15,138 bases of DNA from Hydrogenophilales bacterium (GCA_016719465.1 JADJYY010000039.1:1-15138), one strand, 5' to 3'; shown: positions 7,168-13,640, counted from the first letter of the stretch. A program made the numbers and translations. The notes: generated by a model from the letters alone, not told the origin.

Positions 7168-8181
7168 ATGAAGAAGTCCCTGATCGCTCTGGCTGTTGCC
7201 GGCACCGTTGCCGCTCCCGCCGCTTTCGCCGCCACCGCCAATGTTGATATCTATGGCATCATGAACATTGCCATCCAGGATACCGATGCCAACAACGTCG
7301 ACCTCGACGTCGTTGACAACGTTTCCCGCATCGGCTTCAAGGGTAGCGAGGATCTGGGTGGTGGTCTGAAGGCCATCTGGCAGATCGAGCAAGGCCTGAA
7401 CGCTTCCACCGCTGACCAGACCGCTTTCGGCGGTAAGGGTCTGCGCAATACCTTCGTCGGTCTGTCCGGTGGCTTCGGTACCGCCCTGATCGGCCGTCAC
7501 GACACCCCCTACAAGCTCTCCACCGTTAAGTATGATATCTTCGGTGACACCATCGCCGACTACAACGGTGGCGCTGGTAGTGGTGCCGCTCCCCTGGACG
7601 GCGTTGCTCTGATCGATGCCGGTCAGGATGCTCGTGCCAGCAACGCCATCGCCTACATCTCCCCGACCTGGTCCGGCTTCCATTTCGCCGCTGCCGTGGT
7701 GACCTCCATGGATCAGCTGAACTCCGGTGATACGACGGACGCTTACTCCCTGGCCGGCATGTACGCCAACGGCCCCCTGACCGTCGATGCGGGCTACCAG
7801 GTCGTCAAAAGCGCCGGCCTTCTCGGCGCCGACGATACCAAGGCCATGAAGATCGGCGCGGGCTATACCTTCGGTGACTTCAAGGTTGGCGTCGTGTACG
7901 AAGACGTGAGCGACTACGACGGCTTCAATGATCGTGACAGTGTGCTGGTCAGTGGCGCCTACAACATGGGTGCCATCACCCTGAAGGCCCTGTACGGTCA
8001 GGCTGATGTCGACACGGCTGCTAGCGACCTCGACCAGGATCTGTGGGCCATCGGTCTGGACTATGCCCTGTCCAAGCGCACCACCGCTTATGTGGTCTAT
8101 GGTAGCGGCGATGACGACCGCAAAGCCACCAACAGCGGCGATGTCTCCGGCTGGAACATGGGCATGAAGCACAGCTTCTAA
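7168..8181 (+). CDS. Outer-membrane porin (Gram-negative porin family)
   Basis: A trimeric beta-barrel channel of the betaproteobacterial porin type. The ATG at 7168 is preferred to the in-frame ATG at 7162 because AGGAG (7156-7160) lies 7 bases before the former and only 1 before the latter. The resulting 337-residue protein starts MKKSLIALAVAGTVAAPAAF-A, a signal peptide cut before ATANVD. The mature part opens NVDIYGIMNIAIQD and carries SRIGFKGSEDLGGGLKAIWQ and IEQGL, then FVGLSGGFGTALIGRHDTPY (porin signature), an acidic loop-3-like segment near residues 130-150, alternating beta strands, and a terminal Phe (GMKHSF) as needed for BAM insertion. Codons are more T-ending (GGT, GTT, GCT) than the neighbours, as in highly expressed genes. 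A strong terminator follows. Specificity cannot be read. Confidence 0.93.
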   Translation: MKKSLIALAVAGTVAAPAAFAATANVDIYGIMNIAIQDTDANNVDLDVVDNVSRIGFKGSEDLGGGLKAIWQIEQGLNASTADQTAFGGKGLRNTFVGLSGGFGTALIGRHDTPYKLSTVKYDIFGDTIADYNGGAGSGAAPLDGVALIDAGQDARASNAIAYISPTWSGFHFAAAVVTSMDQLNSGDTTDAYSLAGMYANGPLTVDAGYQVVKSAGLLGADDTKAMKIGAGYTFGDFKVGVVYEDVSDYDGFNDRDSVLVSGAYNMGAITLKALYGQADVDTAASDLDQDLWAIGLDYALSKRTTAYVVYGSGDDDRKATNSGDVSGWNMGMKHSF

Positions 8182-8210
8182 TCTGACCTCACCGTCGGAA
8201 CTGAAGTTTT

Positions 8211-8239
8211 AAACGGGCGCGGGCAACCGCGCCCGTTTT
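8211..8239 (+). terminator. Intrinsic terminator of the porin gene
   Basis: A perfect 12-bp stem, AAACGGGCGCGG (8211-8222) with CCGCGCCCGTTT (8227-8238), closed by a GCAA tetraloop and followed by TTTTGTTTTG. It lies 30 bp after the porin stop. Confidence 0.93.
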
Positions 8240-8351
8240 GTTTTGTGCGTATCCCCGCGCGCTATAACTTTCGACAGATTTTCAAACGTCTCCGCCTGTC
8301 ATAAATTCCTCCGGCGCCAATCCTGGCGCGATCATTTCAAGTGGAGGCTAT

Positions 8352-8633
8352 ATGAAGAAGCTTTTGGGGAGTTTGATCGCGGGGGTGTTGTTCAGCGTCT
8401 CGGCCTGGGCGGCGGTGGACCTGAACACCGCCACCCAGTCGGAACTGGAAGCGGTGAAGGGCATCGGCCCGTCCAAGGCCAAGGCCATTGTGGATCATCG
8501 CCAGAAAAACGGGCTGTTCAAGAATGTGGACGGCTTGTCGGAAGTGAAGGGCTTCGGCAAGGCCAGCGTCGCCAAGCTGAAGGGTGAGTTGTCGGTGGGC
8601 GCCGACGCCGGCAAGCCCGCCGCCAAGAAATAG
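8352..8633 (+). CDS. Small secreted helix-hairpin-helix protein, ComEA family
   Basis: A 93-residue protein with a signal peptide (MKKLLGSLIAGVLFSVSAWA, cut before AVDLN) and a single ComEA-type tandem helix-hairpin-helix domain: VDLNTATQSELEAVKGIGPS, KAKAIVDHRQKNGLF and VDGLSEVKGFGKASVAKLKG. This is the short, free-standing proteobacterial form. Such proteins bind double-stranded DNA in the periplasm; a part in DNA uptake during transformation is known for ComEA relatives, and is only inferred here because no other competence gene is in the window. GGAGG (8343-8347) precedes the ATG by 4 bases. The C-terminus is lysine-rich (KPAAKK). It has its own terminator. Confidence 0.9.
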   Translation: MKKLLGSLIAGVLFSVSAWAAVDLNTATQSELEAVKGIGPSKAKAIVDHRQKNGLFKNVDGLSEVKGFGKASVAKLKGELSVGADAGKPAAKK

Positions 8634-8652
8634 GCTTTGCTCGCTGACCTGG

Positions 8653-8678
8653 AAGGGCGCCTGTGTGCGCCCTTTTTT
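8653..8678 (+). terminator. Intrinsic terminator after the ComEA-type gene
   Basis: AAGGGCGC (8653-8660), loop CTGTGT, GCGCCCTT (8667-8674), running into a six-T tract (8673-8678). It starts about 20 bp after the stop codon. Confidence 0.9.
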
Positions 8679-8682
8679 CATC

Positions 8683-8712
8683 TTGATGCCCGAGGTTCGG
8701 CCCCGGTAGAAT
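8683..8712 (+). promoter_or_regulatory. Candidate sigma-70 promoter of the 34-residue ORF
   Basis: TTGATG (8683-8688) and TAGAAT (8707-8712) are separated by 18 bases, directly after the previous terminator and 26 bp before the small ORF. Position and spacing fit a housekeeping promoter. Confidence 0.55.
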
Positions 8713-8738
8713 CCCGCGACGAAATTGTGGAGAACACC

Positions 8739-8843
8739 ATGAATCTGTTCAGCAAAACCAATCTGCCCTTGACCCTGGTGATCATCATGGTTGTCTGGGC
8801 CTGGTTGAGCCTGTTTTCCGTCGTGCTGGGCTCCCTGTTCTGA
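8739..8843 (+). CDS. 34-residue single-pass membrane protein
   Basis: A short ORF encoding MNLFSKTNLPLTLVIIMVVW and then AWLSLFSVVLGSLF. It has a short polar N-terminus with one Lys, then one hydrophobic segment of about 24 residues reaching the C-terminus. GGAGA (8729-8733) lies 5 bases upstream, a sigma-70-like promoter precedes it and a 12-bp-stem terminator follows. A tiny gene with all expression signals of its own is likely real. I do not recognise a family. It may be an inner-membrane microprotein that modulates a larger membrane partner, but nothing here names one. A longer in-frame start at 8637 is unlikely because it would begin inside the preceding terminator region. Confidence 0.65.
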   Translation: MNLFSKTNLPLTLVIIMVVWAWLSLFSVVLGSLF

Positions 8844-8861
8844 TACGGTTCCGCACCTCGC

Positions 8862-8890
8862 AAAAAAGCCCCGCGACCCGGGGCTTTTTT
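8862..8890. terminator. Bidirectional terminator between the small ORF and rpoH
   Basis: AAAAAAGCCCCG (8862-8873), loop CGACC, CGGGGCTTTTTT (8879-8890): a perfect 12-bp stem with an A-run on one side and a T-run on the other. It serves both the + strand small ORF and the - strand rpoH, whose stop is 16 bp away. Confidence 0.93.
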
Positions 8891-8906
8891 GTTTTCCGCC
8901 ACTGAC

Positions 8907-9758
8907 TCAGGCCACCAGTGCGCCCTTGAGTTTTTGCAGGGCCTTGGCTTCGATCTGGCGGACCCGTTCGGCGGAGATGCCGTAGACCGCGGCCAGTTCG
9001 TGCAGGGTGGCGGGATTCTCGTCATCGAGCCAGCGGGACTCGACGATATGGCGGCTGCGGGGGTCGAGGGTGGCCAGGGCGCGGCCCAGACCTTCTCCGG
9101 CCATTTTTTCGCGTTCGGCGATTTCCAGATGCTGGGTCGGTTCGGCGTTGGGGGCGGCCAGGTAGGCGATGGGGGCGAAAGCGTCATCCTCGTCGTCCAT
9201 GCCAGGTTCCAGGGCCATGTCCTGGCCATACAGCCGGGTTTCCATTTCCCGCACGTCCGACTGGTTGACGTTGAGGGTCCTGGCCATTTCCTCCACCTCG
9301 CCGGCGGAGAGCGAGCCGCTGCCCTGTTTCATGCTGCGCAGGTTGAAGAACAGCTTGCGCTGGGCCTTGGTGGTGGCCACCTTGACCAGGCGCCAGTTCT
9401 TCAGGATGAACTCGTGGATTTCCGCCTTGATCCAGTGGACGGCGAAGGACACCAGACGCACGCCCCGGTCCGGGTCATAGCGCTTGACGGCCTTCATGAG
9501 CCCCACATTGCCTTCCTGGATCAGGTCGGCATGGGGCAGGCCATAACCCAGGTAACCTCGGGCGATGGCCACCACCAGGCGCAGGTGGGAAAGCACCAAT
9601 TGGCGGGCGGCTTCCAGGTCGTTGTCGTCGCGCAGGCGCAAGGCCAACGTGTGTTCCTGCTCCGCGCTGAGGAGCGGGAAACGATTCACCGCCTGGATGT
9701 AATTCTCCAGGCTGCCCAGGGCGGACGGAACGGGAAAGTTCAGCGCTTGAGCGTTCAT
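8907..9758 (-). CDS. rpoH: RNA polymerase sigma-32 factor RpoH
   Basis: Heat-shock sigma factor that directs RNA polymerase to chaperone and protease promoters. The start at 9758 (MNAQALNFPVPSALGSLENY) is chosen over the in-frame ATG at 9782 because AGGAGG lies 6 bases before it, between the two. The 283-residue protein has region 2 at about residues 52-125 (VLSHLRLVVAIARGYLGYGL, DLIQEGNVGLMKAVKRYDPD, FAVHWIKAEIHEFIL). The RpoH box QRKLFFNLR at 133-141 separates sigma-32 from other group-3 sigmas and is used for core and chaperone/protease control. Region 4 is near the C-terminus (LDPRSRHIVESRWL, LHELAAVYGISAERVRQIEA). A perfect CIRCE operator sits about 32-58 bp before the start, so HrcA repression is likely on top of the usual DnaK/FtsH control. 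Terminated by the stem at 8862-8890. Confidence 0.97.
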   Translation of the reverse strand: MNAQALNFPVPSALGSLENYIQAVNRFPLLSAEQEHTLALRLRDDNDLEAARQLVLSHLRLVVAIARGYLGYGLPHADLIQEGNVGLMKAVKRYDPDRGVRLVSFAVHWIKAEIHEFILKNWRLVKVATTKAQRKLFFNLRSMKQGSGSLSAGEVEEMARTLNVNQSDVREMETRLYGQDMALEPGMDDEDDAFAPIAYLAAPNAEPTQHLEIAEREKMAGEGLGRALATLDPRSRHIVESRWLDDENPATLHELAAVYGISAERVRQIEAKALQKLKGALVA

Positions 9759-9786
9759 GGAATACCTCCTTGATTCAGTCAACCAT

Positions 9787-9815
9787 ATTTTAGCACTCGC
9801 GGTGAGAGAGTGCTA
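9787..9815 (-). promoter_or_regulatory. Candidate rpoH promoter overlapping CIRCE
   Basis: On the - strand, TAAAAT (9792-9787) is a good -10 and TAGCAC (9815-9810) a weak -35, with a 17-base spacer. The whole element lies within the CIRCE palindrome, so bound HrcA would block polymerase. The -35 match is poor and other starts are possible. Confidence 0.4.
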
Positions 9816-9816
9816 A
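9790..9816. promoter_or_regulatory. CIRCE element (HrcA operator) upstream of rpoH
   Basis: TTAGCACTC (9790-9798), nine bases, GAGTGCTAA (9808-9816): an exact match to the 9-9-9 CIRCE consensus bound by the repressor HrcA. One more A/T pair on each side also matches. It lies 31 bp upstream of the rpoH start codon. Confidence 0.95.
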
Positions 9817-9817
9817 A

Positions 9818-10197
9818 TACCGGGAAGTTCCCCAGGTGGCATGCTTGTTCGTAAGGAACAAGGTCTGTCGGCCAGCCCCGACACTTCACCCGCGATACCC
9901 GTGTGGAGGGAGTATGGCTTTCGCGCCGCGCCTGGGTTCATGGCCGGGTGCGGATGTCCATGCCCAAGGGGGAAGAGGGCCATTCTCTCCATGCTTCGAG
10001 AGAAGGTGCCCGTTGGGAGAGGGGGCGCGGCGGTGGTCTTTGCGGCTGTTTCCGGGATAATCCGTCACTGACTCGTCACCCCGCCGCCGCCGGGTTTTCT
10101 CCCGGCGCTTCCCGGAATGCCCTCCACATCGACCCTCCCGGCGACCTCGCCGGCTTTCTCCTTTCCTGCCCGCGCGGCACCTCAACCGGATTTCCCC
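9818..10197. other. Divergent intergenic region rpoH / ycaO
   Basis: About 380 bp without a supported gene. It holds a 7-bp stem, CTTGTTC, loop GTAAG, GAACAAG (9844-9862), with no T-run, and a possible -10, GATAAT (10056-10061), facing ycaO with a poor -35 (TGGTCT, 10034-10039). The + strand frames open here are short and do not look like protein. Confidence 0.5.
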
Positions 10198-11949
10198 ATG
10201 CCCTCAGAAAGCTTCATCGCCGGCAAAGACGCCTCCCTCGAATCCTCCATCGCCACCATGCGGGCCAAGCTGGAAGCCCTCGGCTTCCACGTGGAGGAGC
10301 GCTCCTGGCTCAATCCCGTCGACGGCATCTGGTCGGTGCACCTGCGCGATCGGGACTGCCCGCTCATGTTCACCAACGGCAAGGGCGCCTCCCGGCTGGC
10401 GGCCCTGGCCAGCGCCCTGGGCGAGTATTTCGAGCGCCTGTCCTGCAATTACTTCTGGAACCACTACTACCTGGGCCGGGCGTATGCCGAGGACGAGGCC
10501 GGGCGCGGTTTCGTGCATGACCCGCGGGAGCGCTGGTTCCAGCTTGGCGACGAGGATGGCGATAACGGCGAGTGGCCGGAAGGCCTGCTCACCCCCGAGC
10601 TGCGCCGGTTCTACAACCCCAAGGGCGGGATCCACGCCGACACCCTGGTGGACTTCAACTCCGGCAACGCCGAACGCGGCATCTGCGCCATCCCCTACCA
10701 GCGGCTGCGGGACGATGCCGAGGTCCATTTCCCGGTCAACATCATCGCCAACCTCTACGTCAGCAACGGCATGTCCGCCGGCAACACCCCGGCCGAGGCG
10801 CGCACCCAGGCCCTGTCGGAAATCTTCGAGCGCCACATCAAGTTCCGCATCATCAGCGAGGGCCTGTGCCTGCCGGATGTGCCGGAAGCCGTCATCGCCC
10901 GCTATCCCGGCATCGCCGCCGGCATCGCCGGCCTGCGCGCCGCCGGCTTCGGCATCCTGGTCAAGGACGCCTCCCTGGGCGGCCGCTTCCCGGTGATGAA
11001 CGTGACCCTGCTGCATCCGGACGACCAGGGCTGCTTCTCCAGCTTCGGCGCCCACCCGCGTTTCGAGATCGCCCTGGAACGGGCCCTCACCGAATTGCTC
11101 CAGGGCCGCGCCCTCGACGCCCTGGCGGGTTTTCCCGAGCCCGGCTTCGACCTGGAGGAAATCGCCAGCGCCCCCAACATCGAAATCCACTTCGTCGATT
11201 CCAGCGGCATCGTGAGTTGGAACTTCCTCGGCGCGAAGCCGGATTTCGAATTCCACGACTGGAACTTCAGCTCCACCACGGCCGAGGACTACGCCTGGTC
11301 GGTGGACGCCATCCATGCCCTGGGCCACGACATCTACATCGCCGATTTCGACCACCTCGGCGTCTATGCCTGCCGCATCCTGGTGCCCGGCATGTCGGAG
11401 ATCTACCCCGTCGACGACCTGGAATGGGAGAACAACAGCGTCGCCAACAACATCCGCGAAGCCATCCTGTACCTGCCCGACCTCGACGACGACGAATGCG
11501 CCGATCTGCTCGAAACCCTCAATGAAAGCGGCCTCGCCGACGAACGCCTGGTCGCCGCCCTGATCGGCCTGGCGCCCGGCGACGATACGTTCTGGAAAGA
11601 CCTGCGCGTCGGCGAGCTGAAAACCCTCCTGGCCCTGGCCATCGGCGACGAGGAAGCGCTCGCGGAAGGCTGTGAATGGGTGCGCCATTTCGAGCAGATC
11701 AACCCGGACCGCCGCCGCGTCTACCGTTGCGTCGAATGCCTGCTGAAGCTGGACGACAGCGACCGATACAGTGGTGCCCTGGAAAGCCTCTACGGCGCCG
11801 AGACCCTGGGCCAGGCCAAGGCTCTGCTCGACGGGGAACTGCGCTTCTTCGGCCAGCCCGCCCCAGGTCTGGATCTGGCTGGCTGCGACATGCATCAGCG
11901 TTTGCTTGCCGCCTACGGGAAACTGCATGGGAGCGGGGCGAGTCGATAA
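10198..11949 (+). CDS. ycaO: YcaO-type cyclodehydratase-domain protein (E. coli YcaO orthologue)
   Basis: A 583-residue protein close in length and sequence, as I recall it, to E. coli YcaO. The start at 10198 gives MPSESFIAGKDASLESSIAT, matching the family's FIPGKDA-like N-terminus; the in-frame ATG at 10117 would add a Pro/Ser-rich stretch that looks non-coding. The ribosome-binding site is weak at both. The ATP-binding YcaO domain is complete: FTNGKGASRLAALASALGEY-FERLSCNYFW, NLYVSNGMSAGNTPAEARTQ-ALSEIFERHIK, ASLGGRFPVMNVTLL, FGAHPRFEIALERALTELLQ-GR and HLGVYACRILVPGMSEIYP. A helical C-terminal region of about 150 residues follows, as in the E. coli protein. YcaO domains activate amide backbones with ATP; this orthologue has been linked to RimO-dependent methylthiolation of ribosomal protein S12, though its own substrate is unsettled. 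There is no precursor-peptide gene nearby, so a natural-product role is unlikely. Confidence 0.93.
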   Translation: MPSESFIAGKDASLESSIATMRAKLEALGFHVEERSWLNPVDGIWSVHLRDRDCPLMFTNGKGASRLAALASALGEYFERLSCNYFWNHYYLGRAYAEDEAGRGFVHDPRERWFQLGDEDGDNGEWPEGLLTPELRRFYNPKGGIHADTLVDFNSGNAERGICAIPYQRLRDDAEVHFPVNIIANLYVSNGMSAGNTPAEARTQALSEIFERHIKFRIISEGLCLPDVPEAVIARYPGIAAGIAGLRAAGFGILVKDASLGGRFPVMNVTLLHPDDQGCFSSFGAHPRFEIALERALTELLQGRALDALAGFPEPGFDLEEIASAPNIEIHFVDSSGIVSWNFLGAKPDFEFHDWNFSSTTAEDYAWSVDAIHALGHDIYIADFDHLGVYACRILVPGMSEIYPVDDLEWENNSVANNIREAILYLPDLDDDECADLLETLNESGLADERLVAALIGLAPGDDTFWKDLRVGELKTLLALAIGDEEALAEGCEWVRHFEQINPDRRRVYRCVECLLKLDDSDRYSGALESLYGAETLGQAKALLDGELRFFGQPAPGLDLAGCDMHQRLLAAYGKLHGSGASR

Positions 11950-11962
11950 GGGGTATCCGGAA

Positions 11963-11978
11963 TCCGTTGTTGAACGGA
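11963..11978 (+). terminator. Weak hairpin after ycaO
   Basis: TCCGTT, loop GTTG, AACGGA begins 13 bp after the ycaO stop. There is no T-run, so it may slow or protect the 3' end rather than terminate on its own. Confidence 0.3.
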
Positions 11979-12052
11979 CCACGGATCAGCGGCCGGATGC
12001 CACCCGCAAGGAGCGTTCGGCTTCTGAGGGGGTGGACGAGATGGAAGCCCGC

Positions 12053-12126
12053 GTAGGGCGCAATAACCGAAGGGCATTGCGCCGTACTTTTTCTCATCCG
12101 GTGCAATACGGCTGACGCCTATTGCA
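12053..12126. repeat. REP/BIME-like pair of palindromes, the second split by the insertion sequence
   Basis: Unit 1 (12053-12087) is GTAGGGCGCAAT and ATTGCGCCGTAC around an 11-base loop, with one mismatch in the arms. Unit 2 starts at about 12099 (CGGTGCAATA) and pairs TGCAATA (12102-12108) with TATTGCA (12120-12126) around another 11-base loop that itself can close with GGC/GCC. The units are inverted relative to each other. The outer end of unit 2, GCCCTAC, is now at 13743-13749, on the far side of the IS. This arrangement resembles bacterial interspersed mosaic elements in the convergent space between ycaO and ftsX. Confidence 0.75.
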
Positions 12127-12131
12127 ATGGG

Positions 12132-12143
12132 ATGGACTCCTCC
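12132..12143 (+). repeat. Left subterminal inverted repeat of the IS
   Basis: ATGGACTCCTCC, matching the reverse complement of the right repeat (ATGGACTTCTCC) at 11 of 12 positions. It begins 82 bp before the transposase ATG. Confidence 0.85.
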
Positions 12144-12213
12144 CTCCTGACGCGGCATCGAAGTGCCAGACTGGAGTTGTCATCAACCAGTCACGAGAAG
12201 GAAGGAGTCCGAG

Positions 12214-13244
12214 ATGAACGTTACTCGTATCGGCCTGGATTTGGCAAAGAACGTCTTCCAGGTGCACGGCGTGGACCGTGACGAGCGCGTGGTGATCAAA
12301 CGGCAACTCAAACGCGGCCAGGTGCTCGGCTACTTCGAGAAGCTGCCCCGTGCCGGATCGGCATGGAGGCGTGCGCCGGTGCCCACTGCTGGGCACGGGC
12401 GTTCAGTCGGATAGGGCACGAGGTGAAGTTGATCCCCCCGCAATTCGTCAAGCCCTACGTCAAGGGCCAGAAGAACGACGCCAACGACGCGGAGGCGATC
12501 TGCGAAGCGGCGGGCCGGCCCAGCATGCGCTTCGTCCCGGCCAAGACTGTCGCTCAGCAGGACCTGCAGGCCGTGCACCGCATCCGCGGTGAACTGGTTC
12601 GACAACGCACCGCCAAGGCCAATCAGATTCGCGGTCTGCTGGCGGAATATGGCCTCGTCGTCGCGACCCGCATCGACGTGCTGCGACGCGCCTTGCCGGA
12701 TATCCAGGAAGACCCCGACAACGGCCTGTCCGGCCTGTTCCGGCGACTGCTCGACGGCTTGCGCCAGGACCTGGTCGAACTCGATCGGCGCGTGGCCGAG
12801 CTCGATGGCGAGATCCAGACGGCCGCCAAGGCGGATGAAACGGCGGGACGGCTGCAAAGCATTCCTGGCATCGGCCCGATCACGGCCACAGCCTTGGTGG
12901 CGTCGGTGGGTGATGGCCGGCAATTCAAGCGCGGGCGCGAGCTTGCCGCCTGGCTCGGGCTCACTCCCGGCCAGCACAGCAGTGGTGGCAAGGATCGGCT
13001 GTTGGGCATCAGCAAACGGGGCGACAGCTACCTGCGCACGCTGCTCATCCACGGCGCGCGCTCGGTCATCAGGACGGCGGCCAACAAGACCGACCCGCGC
13101 AGCCGCTGGATCAGCGCGGTGGCGGCGCGGCGCCACAAGAACGTGGCGGCGGTGGCGCTGGCCAACAAGAACGCGCGCATCGCCTGGGCTGTGCTGACCC
13201 AAGGCGGTCGCTACGACAGTCAATACGGCATGGCGGCCGCCTGA
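12214..13244 (+). pseudogene. IS110-family (IS1111-type) transposase, one-base frameshift
   Basis: DEDD (RuvC-like) plus C-terminal serine recombinase of about 343 residues if repaired. AGGAG (12203-12207) lies 6 bases before ATG 12214. The first 46 or so codons read MNVTRIGLDLAKNVFQVHGV and onward (first catalytic Asp in GLDLAK). A C is missing from CCCC at 12346-12349; restoring it joins KLP to PCRIGMEACAGAHCWARAF (catalytic Glu). The rest is open to TGA 13242-13244: FVKPYVKGQKNDANDAEAIC (two more catalytic Asp), a coiled central region, LQSIPGIGPITATALVASVG (HhH-like) and LTPGQHSSGGKDRLLGISKR-GDSYLRTLLIHGARS, with the Ser-rich block expected to hold the nucleophile. As it stands only a 293-residue fragment from ATG 12363 could be made. 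It may be a sequencing error or true inactivation. Confidence 0.9.
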
Positions 13245-13261
13245 AGCGTCGCCGACAGGAT

Positions 13262-13443
13262 CAACCGTTCAACACGTGGTTGCGTGAGAGACAAGCGTGA
13301 TGGCCAACAGGTCGAACCGGCGGCGGATGAGTCTGAGTAGGGTGCTGGCCTTCGAGGCCGTTATTGCGATCAGACCCCGTCGCGCGGATGCCCATCATGG
13401 CCAGGAGGCCCCACCCTCCACAAACAGGTCGGATATACGCGCG
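13262..13443 (+). ncRNA. Candidate bridge RNA (seekRNA) of the IS1111-type element
   Basis: Drawn by eye on the + strand, 18-199 bp after the transposase stop. A 5' hairpin, CAACC (13262-13266) with GGTTG (13278-13282). Then a target loop: lower stem GTCTGA (13331-13336) with TCAGAC (13370-13375), upper stem GGCCT (13347-13351) with AGGCC (13355-13359), and between them GTAGGGTG on the 5' side (13337-13344) and TTATTGCG on the 3' side (13361-13368). Then a donor loop: lower stem CGCGCG (13381-13386) with CGCGCG (13438-13443), upper stem GGCC (13399-13402) with GGTC (13427-13430), sides GATGCCCATCAT and GGATATA. IS1111-type elements are known to encode such an RNA downstream of the transposase. 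The limits are approximate and no folding was computed. Confidence 0.7.
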
Positions 13444-13563
13444 CAGTCGCACCTTGTCGCCAACCGCTCGATGCGCTCTCGCCAACCCCGAAGCTTGGGC
13501 TCGATCCTGATGCCGAACCCCAAACGCGAAGGTCGCTCGATCGACCGCTGTGCCGAGTGCCAC

Positions 13564-13640
13564 GAGTTATCCACCGCCGCCCGCCCACCCGCCTGCCAGA
13601 GAGGGGCGCAGTCGGCCGGGCGGGCGGCCGTGGATAACTC
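13564..13640. repeat. 23-bp inverted repeat in the tail of the IS
   Basis: Arms 13564-13586 (GAGTTATCCAC, C, GCCGCCCGCCC) and 13618-13640 (GGGCGGGCGGC, C, GTGGATAACTC) pair at 22 of 23 positions around a 31-base loop. The outer ends contain TTATCCAC and GTGGATAA, close to a DnaA box. It lies between the guide RNA and the right end of the element, and there is no T-run after it. Function unknown. Confidence 0.85.

Noticed and set aside
6991..8172. Long open frame on the - strand opposite the porin (393 codons)
   Set aside because: It is the antisense shadow of a GC-rich gene with a signal peptide, porin motifs and its own terminator; its translation is low-complexity Gly/Val/Asp-rich.
9759..9782. 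rpoH start at 9782, eight codons upstream
   Set aside because: AGGAGG lies between this ATG and the one at 9758, at the right distance only for the latter.
9844..9862. Hairpin CTTGTTC/GAACAAG as a terminator
   Set aside because: There is no T-run on either side and it lies in a divergent intergenic region where no transcript should end.
10198..11949. YcaO as part of a ribosomally made peptide (azoline or thioamide) cluster
   Set aside because: It is the long E. coli-type YcaO; no precursor peptide, E1-like partner, dehydrogenase or exporter gene is near.
10204..11982. Very long open frame on the - strand opposite ycaO (592 codons)
   Set aside because: The + strand encodes a full-length YcaO with all family motifs. 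The antisense frame is open only because of codon bias.
13564..13640. Integron attC site
   Set aside because: The inverted repeat is too perfect and lacks the GTTRRRY/RYYYAAC core pairs and unpaired bases of attC sites; no integrase or cassettes are present.
13564..13640. Replication origin because of DnaA-box-like TTATCCAC
   Set aside because: Only two imperfect boxes, no AT-rich unwinding region, no dnaA or dnaN nearby, and the site is inside an insertion sequence.
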